Shown: positions 1 to 11,910 of the stretch, in pieces
Layout: every line of letters starts with the position of its first letter
Position numbering within the stretch: position 1 is the first letter of the stretch
Source: Chaetomium olivaceum
Taxonomy: Eukaryota; Ascomycota; Sordariomycetes; Sordariales; Chaetomiaceae
Reading direction: 5' to 3'
DNA length: 64,000 nucleotides
Assembly (NCBI GenBank): GCA_039881045.1
Contig: JAYWVB010000067.1
Location: forward strand, 62,001-126,000
Translations under genes and position numbers: made by a program
The notes under the pieces: model-generated
Seen by the model: the letters and a program-made list of their open reading frames with translations, nothing else
Databases searched by the model: none
Told to the model about the DNA's origin: nothing

Positions 1-3000
1 CATCCCCGACTTGACCCCTTGCCCCCTTGCCCTTCGGGCACACACATCATGCAAGGACTCAGGGCTCATTCGGTTCTCTGCGATGGTGCTTTCGGCTAGT
101 TCCGCGCACGTCCCTCCCCCTGATTTCGAGCGTTTGTTCTCAGCCACTGAATCGGCTGATGCATGCACGCTGAGTGCCGAACCGGACACGCGTGGCGACG
201 TGACTAAATCTCACATGGCGTTGAAACAGACGCCCCGAAGTGGCACGATCACGTCAACTTGCTGGTCCGGCGCGACGAAAGAACAAAACGATCAGCCTTC
301 GCATCGTCGATTTACACCTCCGAGGAAATAGGGCCTAGATCAATCTTCACATTTCGGTCCTTGTGGGGTAAACTAGCCAAAAGCTGAAAAACTATCGACG
401 ACCCTGGGATTCCTTGTTTAAGCTTGTCGCCTCGATGAGCTTTGTTTCTCGGTGGATGCGTTGCTGCTGGACGGTCAGACCTCATGTGGACTCGGGCCGT
501 TGAGGTCTGTGATGTGTGCCTGTTCCCTGTCCGGTCAATTTCATGAGGAAGTCGGCAAGCCAATAATGGCGACGACCAGGACCAGACGACCCCGCATTGG
601 TCCCGCTCAGTGTGCGGAGAGGGTGGGTCTGGTTTTGAGTGGCTCGAACGACGGGGTCGAGCTGTGTGGGGTTGGTGTTCCTGACTCCGTCGCTGAGTGG
701 AGACAATGAAAAGCTTTTCAAGATGTCAATCGTTGAGACGCCATGTCATCCAGTAGGGCTGGACAGACCTGGCAGTGATGTGCATTCACATTTCCAAAGT
801 TTGAGAGGCAGGACAAGCTTCTCCGGTGGAGCCGGAAAAGGGGGGTATTTCCTGTGTCGTCGGAGGGAATTGCGGCTTGCCCCCCCGGCAGGCGGTGTGC
901 CGATTTGAGGCTCCGTGCCCGGTGTTTGCTTCATTGTGATTGTCGAAGAATGCAACATCTGTCGTCGAAGAAGGGCACCGTCCCGGAATGCGGCTCACGA
1001 CTCGTCCTTGAGCCAGTCCTCGCCTGTCAAACATGTGAAACAGTCACCGACCACCGTCACCCCGGATCCACATTAGGTCGCAAGGGAATTGCCGACTCGG
1101 TTTGGTTGCCGGGATCGGTTGTCGGGCCCTCGGCGAGGTCAAGTTAGTGAATGAAGAAGATCGGTTGGTGTACCGAGAGCCGAATACGGTCATGGGTGCA
1201 CTCGGTGCGGGAGATTTCCTTGACTCTTTAAGAATGCCCGCCACCAGCGACAGGCTGGATGACGGGAAGACGTCATCCGGTTGGGATGCACCGCCAACGT
1301 TAAGGCATGGCGGGCGACAAGATAAGAAAAGATGACAGTATCCTTGAACCGATCCTGGAGATCGAGAAACGCTTTGGTAATACGGCCACAATTCGATGAA
1401 AACAGATTGATTGAGATCTCTGGATGTCTGTGCTGTCAAAAAATTGACAATGAGACCGGGGTTGTTGACTTCTCTCACGAAGTTACGAGTGCTGACGTTA
1501 GCTAGTTAGCGCGGATGGGAGATGGTGATGGGCGCAGAAGGATGGAGAACAAAGTCGGCGAAGGAAACGGTCGAAACGGAAACAGCAATCCGACACGCGA
1601 TGCCCCGTGCTCTGCGCGTTTGGCGGGGTGTTTCCCACGTGGTGGCGGCTTGGCCTTTCTCCTTCCACCTCCTTCAGCCAGCGAAATGTACCCAAAAAGC
1701 ATGCGACGCAGTGGAGTGAGTCGTCAAATGGCTGTTCGATATCGGGCACACCGGTCTCGGGATAGATTCCGAACTAGCCTGGTAATAACTAGCCGGCAAT
1801 TCGGCACGAGAAAGAGCACCCCTAAAAGGTTGAAAGACTTCCAAGTCGCTGCTTCATGACGGAGGGAAGCACAGCTCTCGTCTCATCTGTTGCAGCTGTC
1901 ACAGCTGCAGCGAAATGCTGGTTTGAACGACGGAATTACCCTGGGACCCTCCTACTAAAAATGTTACCCTCCGTCATCCAGAGTGTAACCGTGGCAGGGG
2001 TTAATGGAGTCGGCTTTGCAGGAAGTGTGTCACAAGGGTATTGTGGAGTTCGAACCTTGAGTGGGTCGGCTTTGCCTAGACCCCGCCACAGTCCAGAAGG
2101 CAGCTTCTCGATTTGCGCGTATTCTTTCCTCTGAAACTATTCGTACACAGTAACTCGAACTCACAAACTCACAAACTCGTAAATAGCCATGTGGGTACGC
2201 CCAATGGCTTTGAGGGTAAATCAGGCGAAAAGTGCCACTTCTCCGTTTCAGAAATCTTCAGGCAATACACGTACGTACGCGTACACGGGTACATTATGCA
2301 CACAAACACCCAAAACCTCAACCACCGAATTTCCTCAGATTGCCCCCTGGTTACCTGGTTACTTGGTCTGAGTTGGTTCGTTCATTGCCACCCACCTTGT
2401 TCCAAGAGCACAGCCAATCACGGACCTCGCCATCTTTCGAAGCAGACTTCCCCTGCGTCTCCCCGTTTTGGCCGTCGCCCTGTTTCCTGTGAACGGAAAA
2501 GGGTTCCCTGCCTGGTTTAGTGCGAGCTCACTTCTGCATGGTGTCCCACAGATCCCCAGACTGGCAGGGATTCTCGATGGTTGGCAACGGGTGTGGTTGG
2601 GTGTGGGTGTGTGGTCTGCTCCGAGCCCTGTCACTTTGCGTCTGGTCCGGGAAGATCTCTCGAACGCCTGTCGACTTCGGCCCATTTCAGAATGGCCAAA
2701 GGATGGGCGCTCTGGCAATCCCAGCTAGCTTTCTCGGGTATCTCTCTGTTGTCGGTTGTGCTCCCAGATTCCCAGTCGAGTACTTGAATTCTCAAATCCC
2801 CTCTTCCTTCAATGCCGGTCCCACTGCTTGGGTCGCAGTTAACCATCCTGCTGGAACCACCACCTGGCCCCCCTCCCTCCCCAGACTTTAACTCCTGTGC
2901 CTCTTCGATCGATATCAAAGGACATCATCGCCCGTGCCTCATCTTGGTATAACTGAGGACAACACAACTTTCAATCCAACCCATCGAGCTGATACTCCTT

Positions 3001-3136
3001 TCCAAGGCTCGCCCCCGGGGCCAAACACGGGGCGGGCCGTCAAAGACGAGCAATCATATAACTATCGACAAACATTAGCATTGTTCCATTGACGCCAAAC
3101 GTCAACCCTGCGTCGTGTGGCGCCCCAACATCAACC
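1..3136. other. Intergenic region upstream of the GPCR gene
   Basis: No reading frame here looks like a conserved protein. The open frames are short, overlap on both strands and carry no recognisable domain. The last few hundred bases are pyrimidine-rich, as expected for the promoter and 5' leader of the gene starting at 3137. Nothing else is supported. Confidence 0.6.
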
Positions 3137-4878
3137 ATGGGCCACGCCGATCCTGGCCTTTCGGGGTCGCAAATCGACGTCGTCAGCGTCCTCGAACGCG
3201 CCACATCCGTCTTCTCCCTGCTTGGGTCCATGGTGGTCATCACCACCTTCACCTTTTCCCGGGCTTTCCACAAGCCCATCAACCGGCTTGTCTTCTACGC
3301 ATCGTTTGGCAACCTCATGACAAATGTAGCCACATTGATGGGCCGGTCCTTTGTCAACGATATCGACCAGGCAGGCTGCCAGTTCCAGGCTTTCCTCATT
3401 CAGATGTACGTTTCCTAGGAGCGGCTTTAGAGTCTAGCTTTTGTTGACTGTGTGTTTGTTAGGTTCATGCCCGCCGACGCTTTCTGGATGCTGGCCATGG
3501 CCCTGAACGTGCACCTCACCTTTTACTTCAAGTTCGACGCCCGGCAGCTGCGGCGGATGGAGATACCGTATTTTCTGTTTTGCTACGGCGTCCCCTTTAT
3601 CGTCTCTCTCGTCCTGGTGTTTGTGTCGTCTCCTGAAAAGGGCCGGATGTACGGGAACGCAACGCTGTGGTGCTGGATTGCTCCCAAATGGGACATCTTC
3701 CGCATTGCCATCTTCTACGGGCCTGTCTGGTAAGCACGGCGGTACCTGGAACATGGGAATACTCAAGCTAACGATTGATACAGGATTGTGATCCTCATCA
3801 CCTTTGCCATCTACATTCGCGCGGGCCGCGAGATCTACAAGAAACACAAGCAATTGAAGGATTTCAGCACCAGCCACCATGACCCGGAGCCTTTCCACGC
3901 CATCGAAGACCTCTTCAGCTCCACCAAAACGACCGAGGTCTACGTCACCACCGAGGTGATCGACAAGCGCGGCTCTATCGATCTCGCACCGCTAGGGGGC
4001 GACGGACGACGCCGGTCAGAGGGCTCACCTCAGAGGCCGTCTAAAGCTGCCTACTCGGTCACCATCTCCTCCCGTCGCCAGGGGGAAACGAACGGTGAAA
4101 TCAACGCAGAAGGCCAGCAACAGCAACAACAACAAAAAGTCCAAACCACCATCACCGCCGATCCCCAAGCCACCGGCCCCGGCCTCACCCGCGTCACCAC
4201 CAACACCCACAACAACAGCAACAACAAGAACAACAACCACACCAAACCCCCACCACAACCACCACGACCAACACCCTCACCACCGCAACCACCACCTCCC
4301 AACAAAACCCCAACAACCCCAACCCGCTCCGCCGCCGCGCCGCCTACGAGGCCACCAACGCGACCTGGTCCTACACCAAGTGCGCCCTGCTCTTCTTCAC
4401 CGCCATGTTAGTCACCTGGATCCCGTCGAGCGCCAACCGCGTGTTTGGCGTCGTGCACGCCGGCCAGACCTCGCTCCCGCTCGAGTACATGTCGGCGTTT
4501 GTGCTGCCGCTGCAAGGGTTCTGGAACGCCATCATCTACTGTGTCACGTCGTGGGGCGCGTGCCGGATGGTCGGGGAGGATCTGCGGTCGTGGTGGTCGC
4601 AGGTGGGGATGGGCTCTGCCCGGGGAGGGAGGAGCGGGGACGGGGAGGACGGGGACGCGGGCGAGGTGGGCTTGCATCTGGGCCGGCCGTCGCGGTCGGC
4701 GTTCCAGATGATGGGCGGGAGCGGCAGCCGCAAGACGAGCGATTCCAAGACGTACGAGACGGAGAGCATGACAGAGCTGGCTGCGAGCCGGCCGGGGTCC
4801 AGTGGGAGCCCGACGATGATGGGGGGTGGGACGACGACGCCGCTGCCGCCGCCGCAGACGGCGAAGATGGGGGTGTGA
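3137..4878 (+). CDS. cAMP-receptor-like G protein-coupled receptor
   Basis: Seven-transmembrane receptor of the fungal cAMP-receptor-like class (Dicty_CAR/Git3-type), expected at the plasma membrane upstream of a heterotrimeric G protein. ATG 3137 has a good context (caaccATGG); an in-frame ATG at 3089 would add 16 residues. Introns lie at 3406-3462 and 3730-3783. Membrane segments are readable in order: TM1 (ATSVFSLLGSMVVITTF), TM2 (LVFYASFGNLMTNVATL), TM3 after the conserved Cys (GCQFQAFLIQM), TM4, TM5 (FRIAIFYGPVWIVILITF), TM6 (CALLFFTAMLVTWIPSSANR) and TM7 (YMSAFVLPLQGFWNAIIYC). TM5 and TM6 are joined by a long Gln/Asn/Thr-rich loop. TM6 lies in a different frame from TM5, so an extra intron (for example 4139-4218, or 4095-4228 with donor GTGAAA) or an indel must lie in the loop. 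The cytoplasmic tail is Gly/Ser-rich. The class is fairly sure; ligand and exact ortholog are not. Confidence 0.85.
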
Positions 4879-7096
4879 TTGGGAGGTTGGGGAGTTTGGG
4901 TGGGCGGCTGGGAAAGGCAGGTTGTGTTCTTTTTTATTTATTTAAGAACGAGAATGCCCCCCCCTCGTTGCTGCGTCTATTTTTTATTTTTATTTATCTT
5001 CCTTACTTTACCCTAATCGGATGGGCAGTGCCTTGAACTGGTTGCTGCTGCTTCTTATGGTTTTTGTAATTTCTACATCGGGCCGAGCACACGCTCGACA
5101 GACTGGACCTTGTTTTCTTTTCTATCATACCAAGGTTTTGGGGATGTTTGGGGATGATGGCAACGAAAAGTAACGGAAAGCGATGGTTGACGGCAATGGC
5201 ATATACCCCTTTTTCTTCTCTATACTACCAACTAATGAACGAATTGGGTGGGTGTCTTGTTGTTAGCTTCCTTCAATGCATTGCTGTGCATAACTGCACG
5301 CTGCACTCTGCACTCTGCATGCATGTCGCACACATTTACGGATGATGATTCCATTGATTGGACTCGGAAAAGCGGCAGATTGTTGGGTGGACAGAGAGGG
5401 AAGGGATGGATGGTTTGTGTGCCCCGATGCGCCCATACATAGGAAGCCAAAGGTGCAGATTACTTCAGATTGTTTCACTTGCTGACATTTCTGTACTGTG
5501 GATTCCCCTGACGAACTGCATCGGGTGTCCAATCCGATGTGCGCTGTGCCTGGGCTGCGCCTCGCGGGCCGATGTTGCAACAACGGGATGGATATTGGAT
5601 ATCGGACGTCACGGGAGGTAAGGACTGTACGAACTACGAAGTACCTTACATATTACTTGCACAGCATGGTCTGGACCACGAGACACCGGAGTTATTGATG
5701 AGGAGGATAAATGGAAGGGCGGGCTATTGTTCGCTAACTCTTGTCTAAGGCCGGAGAGGGCGTCGTTGGTTTCAGGGCCAAGGCGAGCCACGTTCAGCCA
5801 AGATTGGCCAAGTCTCTCGCTTCGTGCCGTTTTCTCCTCCGTTTTCCTCTCAAGGAGGGATGCGAACCATCATGTTCACTCAACCGTTGCAAGCCACCTC
5901 GGCCATTATCCGAACCGCGTCTCACAGACTCCCGTCCTGTTGCAAGAGAGGCGTCCTCTCCCGTCCACTTCCCGTCTGGCAACCCAGTTCGTGGCTTGGT
6001 TGAGTTGCATCAGATTCAGCGCTCTGACCCTTCCGACCAAGAATCCAAGAGCCAAGACTCATCATCATTCACCGCTGACACGGTACCCTCTGTATCGAGT
6101 CCCTGGCGCATGGAATCCCATCTCTGGCTAGTGAAGAGCACCGGACCCCAATGCAACGAACTCCGCGTTAAAGGAGTCTGTCACCAGTCTCCTGACCCAG
6201 GAAAACTGCTGCGACAAGCACGCCCCCTGCCCCGTGCTGTTTCCGTTGTCAATTTACCCGCTATGTGGTTGGCTGTCAAAGCCAATATCGAGAACGGCAC
6301 GAAGGGTAACAGCGGATGGCAGGCTACCCCATCTCCCATCCCCACTCCCCGACGTTCCAACAGCCCAACCTTCCCTGCCACAACATGCTAGCAGACCATG
6401 CTGTCTTTTTCCGTGGATGTGGTTCTGCCGCTCTCGCTTCTGCAAAACAAGACTTTCACGCAGGAGCGCCCGCTGCGACCTTACTTCGGCTATGGCAGAC
6501 CAGGGAGGCCAAAACCTGGTTTGCTGGCTTTACGAGGTGGTATTCCAGGGTTGAGCTGACTGTGTCCGGTGAAGATCTCATGTGTGCCAATATGTCGACC
6601 CGGCAGGACAGATTCACCGGTCTTCTCTTGACTGTCACTCTGCATCGCAGTCGATTACGGTGTGTGCCCCTGAATGTTCGGGTACCGTCAACCGAACAAA
6701 AATCTCCGTCGTATCCGGCATCTGGAACGAACAGATGGTAAAACCAGTTTCGCCCCTAGGACTGTGTCAGCAAGGAAGCCCAAGAACTGCTGATCAGCAG
6801 CAGGGGCTTGATAATGTGAGGTAAACCAGCTGGACGGAATTGTGCGACGGAACCGTGCTTCCGTTTTTGTCCTTGATAACCACATCCGCAACTCCTCGAC
6901 AACCAAACCCGGAATTCCTCAAGCGACCACAAAACAGAGAGAGAGATTATGATACTCTAAATTTCAACCCAACCTACATCAGGTGGGAAGGCGTATGTAA
7001 GTAAACAAAAAATACCCAACCCCCTTTAACCCTTCTCAACCTCCCAACCTGTATCAACCACCCCCTTCACCAATCCCCCCGCCCTACCACACTCAA
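4879..7096. other. Intergenic region between GPCR and VPS3 3' ends
   Basis: This holds the 3' flanks of two convergent genes. A T-rich stretch just after 4921 probably includes the GPCR 3' UTR. CTGCA-type short repeats occur near 5290-5325. The 17-mer gtaccttacatattact at 5641-5657 recurs at 11425-11441. No gene is supported. Confidence 0.55.
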
Positions 7097-10000
7097 TCAC
7101 TCCCCCTCCACGAGCACCGCCCCCTCCTCCTCAACCTTCACCACAAACTCAAACCCCACCCTCAAATTCTCCGCCCCGCTCAACGCCCTCTCCACCATCG
7201 CCTCCCTCCGCTCCCCGACCAGCCGCCTCAACGCCGCCACCAAAAAACCCCCGACCACCTCCACCGCCCACCCTTTCGGCACCAGCTCCAGCACCTCGAC
7301 CACGTCAAACCAGCCCCCAAACCGCTCCAGCAGCGCCCCCGTCTGGGCCACCCTCTCGCCGCCATCCTCCAGCGCGAGGAACTCCCCCAGCAGCGCGCGG
7401 AACAGGCGCGTCTGTTCCTCCCATGTGGGCGGCAGGTCGCTGCCGCTGTCGCGCCGCTGGCGGGGGCGCCGCGTGCCGGTGGAAGGGGTGAGGGCGGCGG
7501 CGCCGCGGATGCAGTAGGAGACGGCTGTGTCGTAGTCGCCGAGGCGGTGGACGAGTAGACGGAGGGCGGTGGCGTGGTGGCGGGCGCGGGAGGCGAGGAT
7601 GATGGATTCGGGGACGAGGAAGGGTTGGTCGGGGGTGGGGGTTAGTGTTGGTGTTGTTGGGGTTGAGGGGATGCCGTTGGTGGTGGGCGGTTGTTCTTTG
7701 GTGGATTGGGTTTCGGTTTCGGTTCCGGGGCCGGTTCCGTTACCGCTTAGGTGGGGTGGGGGTGATGAAGGGGGAAAGGCGGCAAGTGAATCGTCGATGC
7801 GGGCGCGGATCGCGGTCACGTCGTAGTCGTGGCCACCGCCGAGGAGTTGGAGGAGGCGTAAGCGGCTCTGCCAGACTTCATCGTTGGGCGGGGCGTTGTC
7901 GGTGAGGAAGTGGATGTAGGTTGGCTTGGGCGGATGGAGGGCGCGGTAGGTGTCGTAGGAGGCGGCAATATTATCGCGTGAGGCCGGGGACGTCTGCAGG
8001 TCAGTGATGACGATGTCGAGGTAATAGGTTATGAGCTCGTTGACGTAGGCTGTGTTGCCCTTGCCGAAGACGAGGTGTTCGAGGTAGTACTTGACCGCGT
8101 CCGGGGCCTCTTCCCGAAGAAGAGCGACGATCTGGGCGTGCTTGAATTTCGGGGCTTTGCCCTTTTCGTCCGTAAAGACTTGGACGCCGAGCTTGGGGTT
8201 GCGGCTGGCCAGCCACAGGCCGTATTCTTGAACCAGTGCCTGGTTGCTGATGTTGGAGAGGTAGCTCCTCAGACGCTGCTCGCCATCACCCAGTTCTCCG
8301 CCCCTGTCTTCTTCTCCCTCAATAACACGCCTCCATGTTCCGAGCACATCTGCGGTCATCTTGCGATGCTGGTAGAGACGGCTGAGAACAAAGAGGCGGC
8401 GGTATGTTTCGAGCAAATCCACTGCTCTATCAAAGCAATCGACACCGTGATCGACAAGCTCGTACAGGTCTTTCCGCACCGAACCAAGCGTTCCGGGCTG
8501 ACCTATCGGCGTGCTCTGGTCAAGTTCCAGTAGTACCAATAATAGGGACGCATCCACGGTCCGGAACACCTCGTCCGGTATGCTGCCGAATCCCTTTTTC
8601 TTCCTCCAGGCAGAGAGGAAGCGTCTCAGGAACTGGAGGACGTAGGGCGGCAATGAGCTGATCCCTTGCATATCCAAGCCGTCCGTCTCGGCTGAAATGT
8701 AACTTTCGACGATACTCTTGATCCCGCCGTAGATCCATATTCCTCTTCGGTTCATGACCAGCTCGTTACGAAGGGCAGGTACCAGAGACAGGACTACTCG
8801 AGCGTCTAGATCTCCACCAACGAGATTCTCCTCCATTGCGCTCGTTTCGCCATCCGTGAATGGCGGCTCCGGCGAGCTCAAGAAGGTTGTCAAAAGCATG
8901 ACACTTGCCTTCTGTTTGATGTAACCCAGTGTCATGAATTCAAGCTCGGTGGTTGGTTCCCGGTCCTTAATGGTGTTGAGGAGGGAAAGAAGCTGCTGCC
9001 TCGTGTCTGAACCATTTCCGATTGTTTGAGAACCCTGATAAGCCGCCAGCTCCAGCGCAGAATCGAGTTGCGTGAGTAGTGGATTCCGCACAGCCCACCA
9101 TATATTGCCCCCAGCCCAAACAGCTAGGCGTGACGATGTCTTTGCCAACCGTCGCACAAATTCTTCCCCTTCCTTATTCCTTGTGGTTTCCCAACCCGGG
9201 GGTAGCTGTTCATCGTCCGACTCGGGATCCCGCTCAAAGAGCGCCTGTTCCTGGGTAAGGCGTTGTAGCGACAGAGCCGTCCGAGAATCGTTACTTTTGA
9301 GGGACATGGTCGGGGTCTCTGGATGCCCCTTAAAGGGCGAAAACCGTCTCTGACATAACCGCTCAACGACGTTCTCGAAAACCATCTCTTCCTTCTGTAG
9401 TAATGGCCGGATACCAATTGGGGTACCAGCTGCCGATTCCTTAGCCCCGTCATCCCCTACCTCTAGCCACCACTTCTCCGGCTCGTCATCGCCGGCGTTA
9501 GCGTCACAGCGCTGGATTTCAAGGCCGTGATGCAAACCGTCTTCAAATTCTCTTGTCATTGAGGCAAGAATATACCCTTCCTGATTACTCGGGGAGGGAA
9601 GTGAGGACGAGAGGTCGGTCGAGCCCCCGTCAACGGCGATCTCACGAGGGTACCTGTCGAATTCGAGCGTGGGTCGTGTCGGGTCTCCGTCAAGGTTGAC
9701 GAATATGCCAATGCCAGGTTCAAGGGGACTAGTTCCGGTGACAAGAAGGAACTCTTCCGTGGTAGGTGATACAATGTGCGGTTTTAGGAATACAGAGCCG
9801 GGTTTCGGAGACGGTGTCGACCGCACCGGCGGCGTTGCTATCCGAGGTGGGGCTGTTGCTTGGACTGTTAAGAGGTCTCCGGATTCACGCGGGGGCGCGG
9901 GCAAGGGTTTGTCTGCTGGGCCCGGGCTCCGCGAAGGTGAAGGGGCGTCAGAAGATTGGAACACTGGGTCCTCCGAATCGCCGGCCTGTCTGTCGTTTCT

Positions 10001-10985
10001 TCGCCTGCCCATAAAATTTCCCAGACTTGTGCTCCTAGAATGGCCTTGGGAGTTGGTAGGGCTACGCGCAGTCGCTGACGACGCACTCCGGGCTAGCCCG
10101 CCGTCCGGGGCGCTGGCGATGTTTTGTGTTTGACCAAACCCGCCGTCTGGTTGTGAGTTGTCGAGTGATGAGATGGTCATGAGCGGGATTTTGAGTTGGC
10201 GGTCGACATCCAGCAAGGCATAATTCCTCGAGTCTGCGACGCACGCAATTGAGTCTCTTCGTATTGAGAGGGTGCTTCCGGCAAAGTCGATTTTCTGAAT
10301 GTCGCGTTAGAGAGATTACCTCAAAAAGAGCTCAGGCAGCATACCCGAAGCACCCGCGCATCTTCTTCCCCTATCCTGACCACCTGTATCCGACGGTTTA
10401 ACGACAAGAGGATGGTAACCCCGGCGGATTTCTCGTTGCCGCCGCCGCCTCGCCGCTCTCGTTTAGGTCCACGCCGCCTATCCAGTTGCAATTCCTGACC
10501 TGGGTGGCGCCAAACACGGGACTCAGCTCGGGGAGTGAGTAGAAAGTGACTGTCCAGTTGCACAGGACACACGCCTTGCCCACGCGCGGTAGGAGGAGGA
10601 TTTGTTGTACGCCCGGCCGTGAGCCATTGATGCCGCCCGCAGGTTCGGAGTATACTGGGGGAAGACGGGAGGCGAGGATGAAGGTAGAATGACTGCTGGG
10701 GTCGTTGGGATCGGGAGGGATGCGGAAGAAGTGCAGGAGCTCGGAGGCACTGGTGCCAACATAGAGGTTGCCGTCTGAGACGGAAGACGATAGTTAGCAA
10801 ACATCTCAGCCATTCTCGACCACGGCCAGCCTGCATATACCATAATAATCGACGCAGTTTATCTTGACATCCTCGTCGTTGCCGTCGGCAGCGAGGGGCA
10901 CGTCGTGGAGCAACGGGCGCAATGCGTAGGGACGAGCGCCGGGGGGTGTTGCCTGGCCCTGCTTCCTCTGCGGGTCGGATGCCAT
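7097..10985 (-). CDS. VPS3: CORVET tethering complex subunit Vps3 (TGFBRAP1-like), frame broken once
   Basis: Vps3 is the Rab5-binding subunit of CORVET, which tethers endosomes before fusion. The chosen start, ATG 10985 (MASDPQRKQG), is the first ATG before the conserved N-terminal block RPYALRPLLHDVPLAADG. Introns are 10775-10840 and 10295-10344. The N-terminal CNH/beta-propeller is visible (NLYVGTSASELLHFF, ACVLCNWTVTFYSLPELSP, NCNWIGGVDLNE, TILLSLNRRIQVVRIGEE, KIDFAGSTLSIRRDSIACV). A linker and an alpha-helical clathrin-repeat-like C-terminal half follow, with APDAVKYYLEHLVFGKGNTAYVN typical of Vps39/TGFBRAP1 proteins. The product is about 1257 aa. The frame changes between DLNESGEAAA and VTILLSLNRR, inside a GCC/GGC run near 10438-10450, and the summed exon length is 3773 nt, one base short of a multiple of three. 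The distance is too short for an intron. Vam6/Vps39 is the alternative but fits less well. Confidence 0.85.
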
Positions 10986-11910
10986 GGCGCATCCCGAACC
11001 ATTGTCGCCCGGCCGTGAATGCGGGGTCGCCGTGGGATACGGCGCCGGGAGAATCAACCGGGTGTTGAGTGGAGCGGCTAGTTAGAGGTTGTCTGGAGGA
11101 GGGACGGGAACCCGGAACTTGAAAGTCGTCGTCATGCAAGGCTGGGGGAGCTCCCAGGCGCTAGCGGAGTTCGACAGTGTGGTAGCATGGGGGAGCAGCG
11201 CAGGCACCCTCTGGCCAAAAAAACCCGTACATTAAAACAGGTATTTTTATCCAGAAGCCAGAAACATGAAATAATACTTTTTTTCACTCTTTTCCTTCCA
11301 CAAGGTTGTCTTTCTTTTCAATTTATATTTTGAACTATTCGATGCTAAAAAAAAGTCAATTTACCAGCACTCTCGAAATGCTTTCTTGAAACGGATTCCC
11401 AAGAGAAAGTTAGCTTATAGCTTCGTACCTTACATATTACTCGACTTCCAACAACCGTCAGGTAGGCCATGTCCCCTAAGGTTTGTAGCAGTTGTTTGGA
11501 AATTGGTATAGTATTAATAGGACCATCTAATGTATTTGAACTTTCTCGAATTAGACACGTTCTGACCGAGTTGTGGTGTATTAGCGTGGTGATGATACTT
11601 TTTGGTGTACGGGCTTTTCTGGACGGGAGGTGGCAGGGGAGCTGTTCAAGCCCCTGTATCCAATCCCGCGGTCCACTTGTGCCCGGATGATGGAAGCCCC
11701 ACAACCAACCGCAGCGTTCTCGAGGATCAATCATCAATCAGCCTTGGCGCTGGTCCCTTCTGCCACCTTGACAGCTTCGCGCCGACATTCAACAACTAGA
11801 CCAGCGTTCCATAAGCAACAACAGCAAGGTTGATGTCAGCCATACAACACCACGAGTTTTATAACCGTTTACGGTAGTCTTTCTGCGGATTGCGCGCGAA
11901 ACACGACGCA
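10986..11910. promoter_or_regulatory. Shared upstream region of VPS3 and the CASP gene
   Basis: A 925-bp divergent intergenic region. It contains an AT-rich patch (about 11220-11350) and the 17-mer at 11425-11441 that is also found at 5641. No TATA box or named operator can be assigned. A 130-codon open frame on the minus strand (11345-11737) resembles nothing and is not called. Confidence 0.45.

Noticed and set aside
5741..6391. 216-codon plus-strand open frame
   Set aside because: Intergenic, no domain, no splice or codon support.
11345..11737. 130-codon minus-strand open frame
   Set aside because: No recognisable motif, and it lies in the promoter region of two divergent genes.
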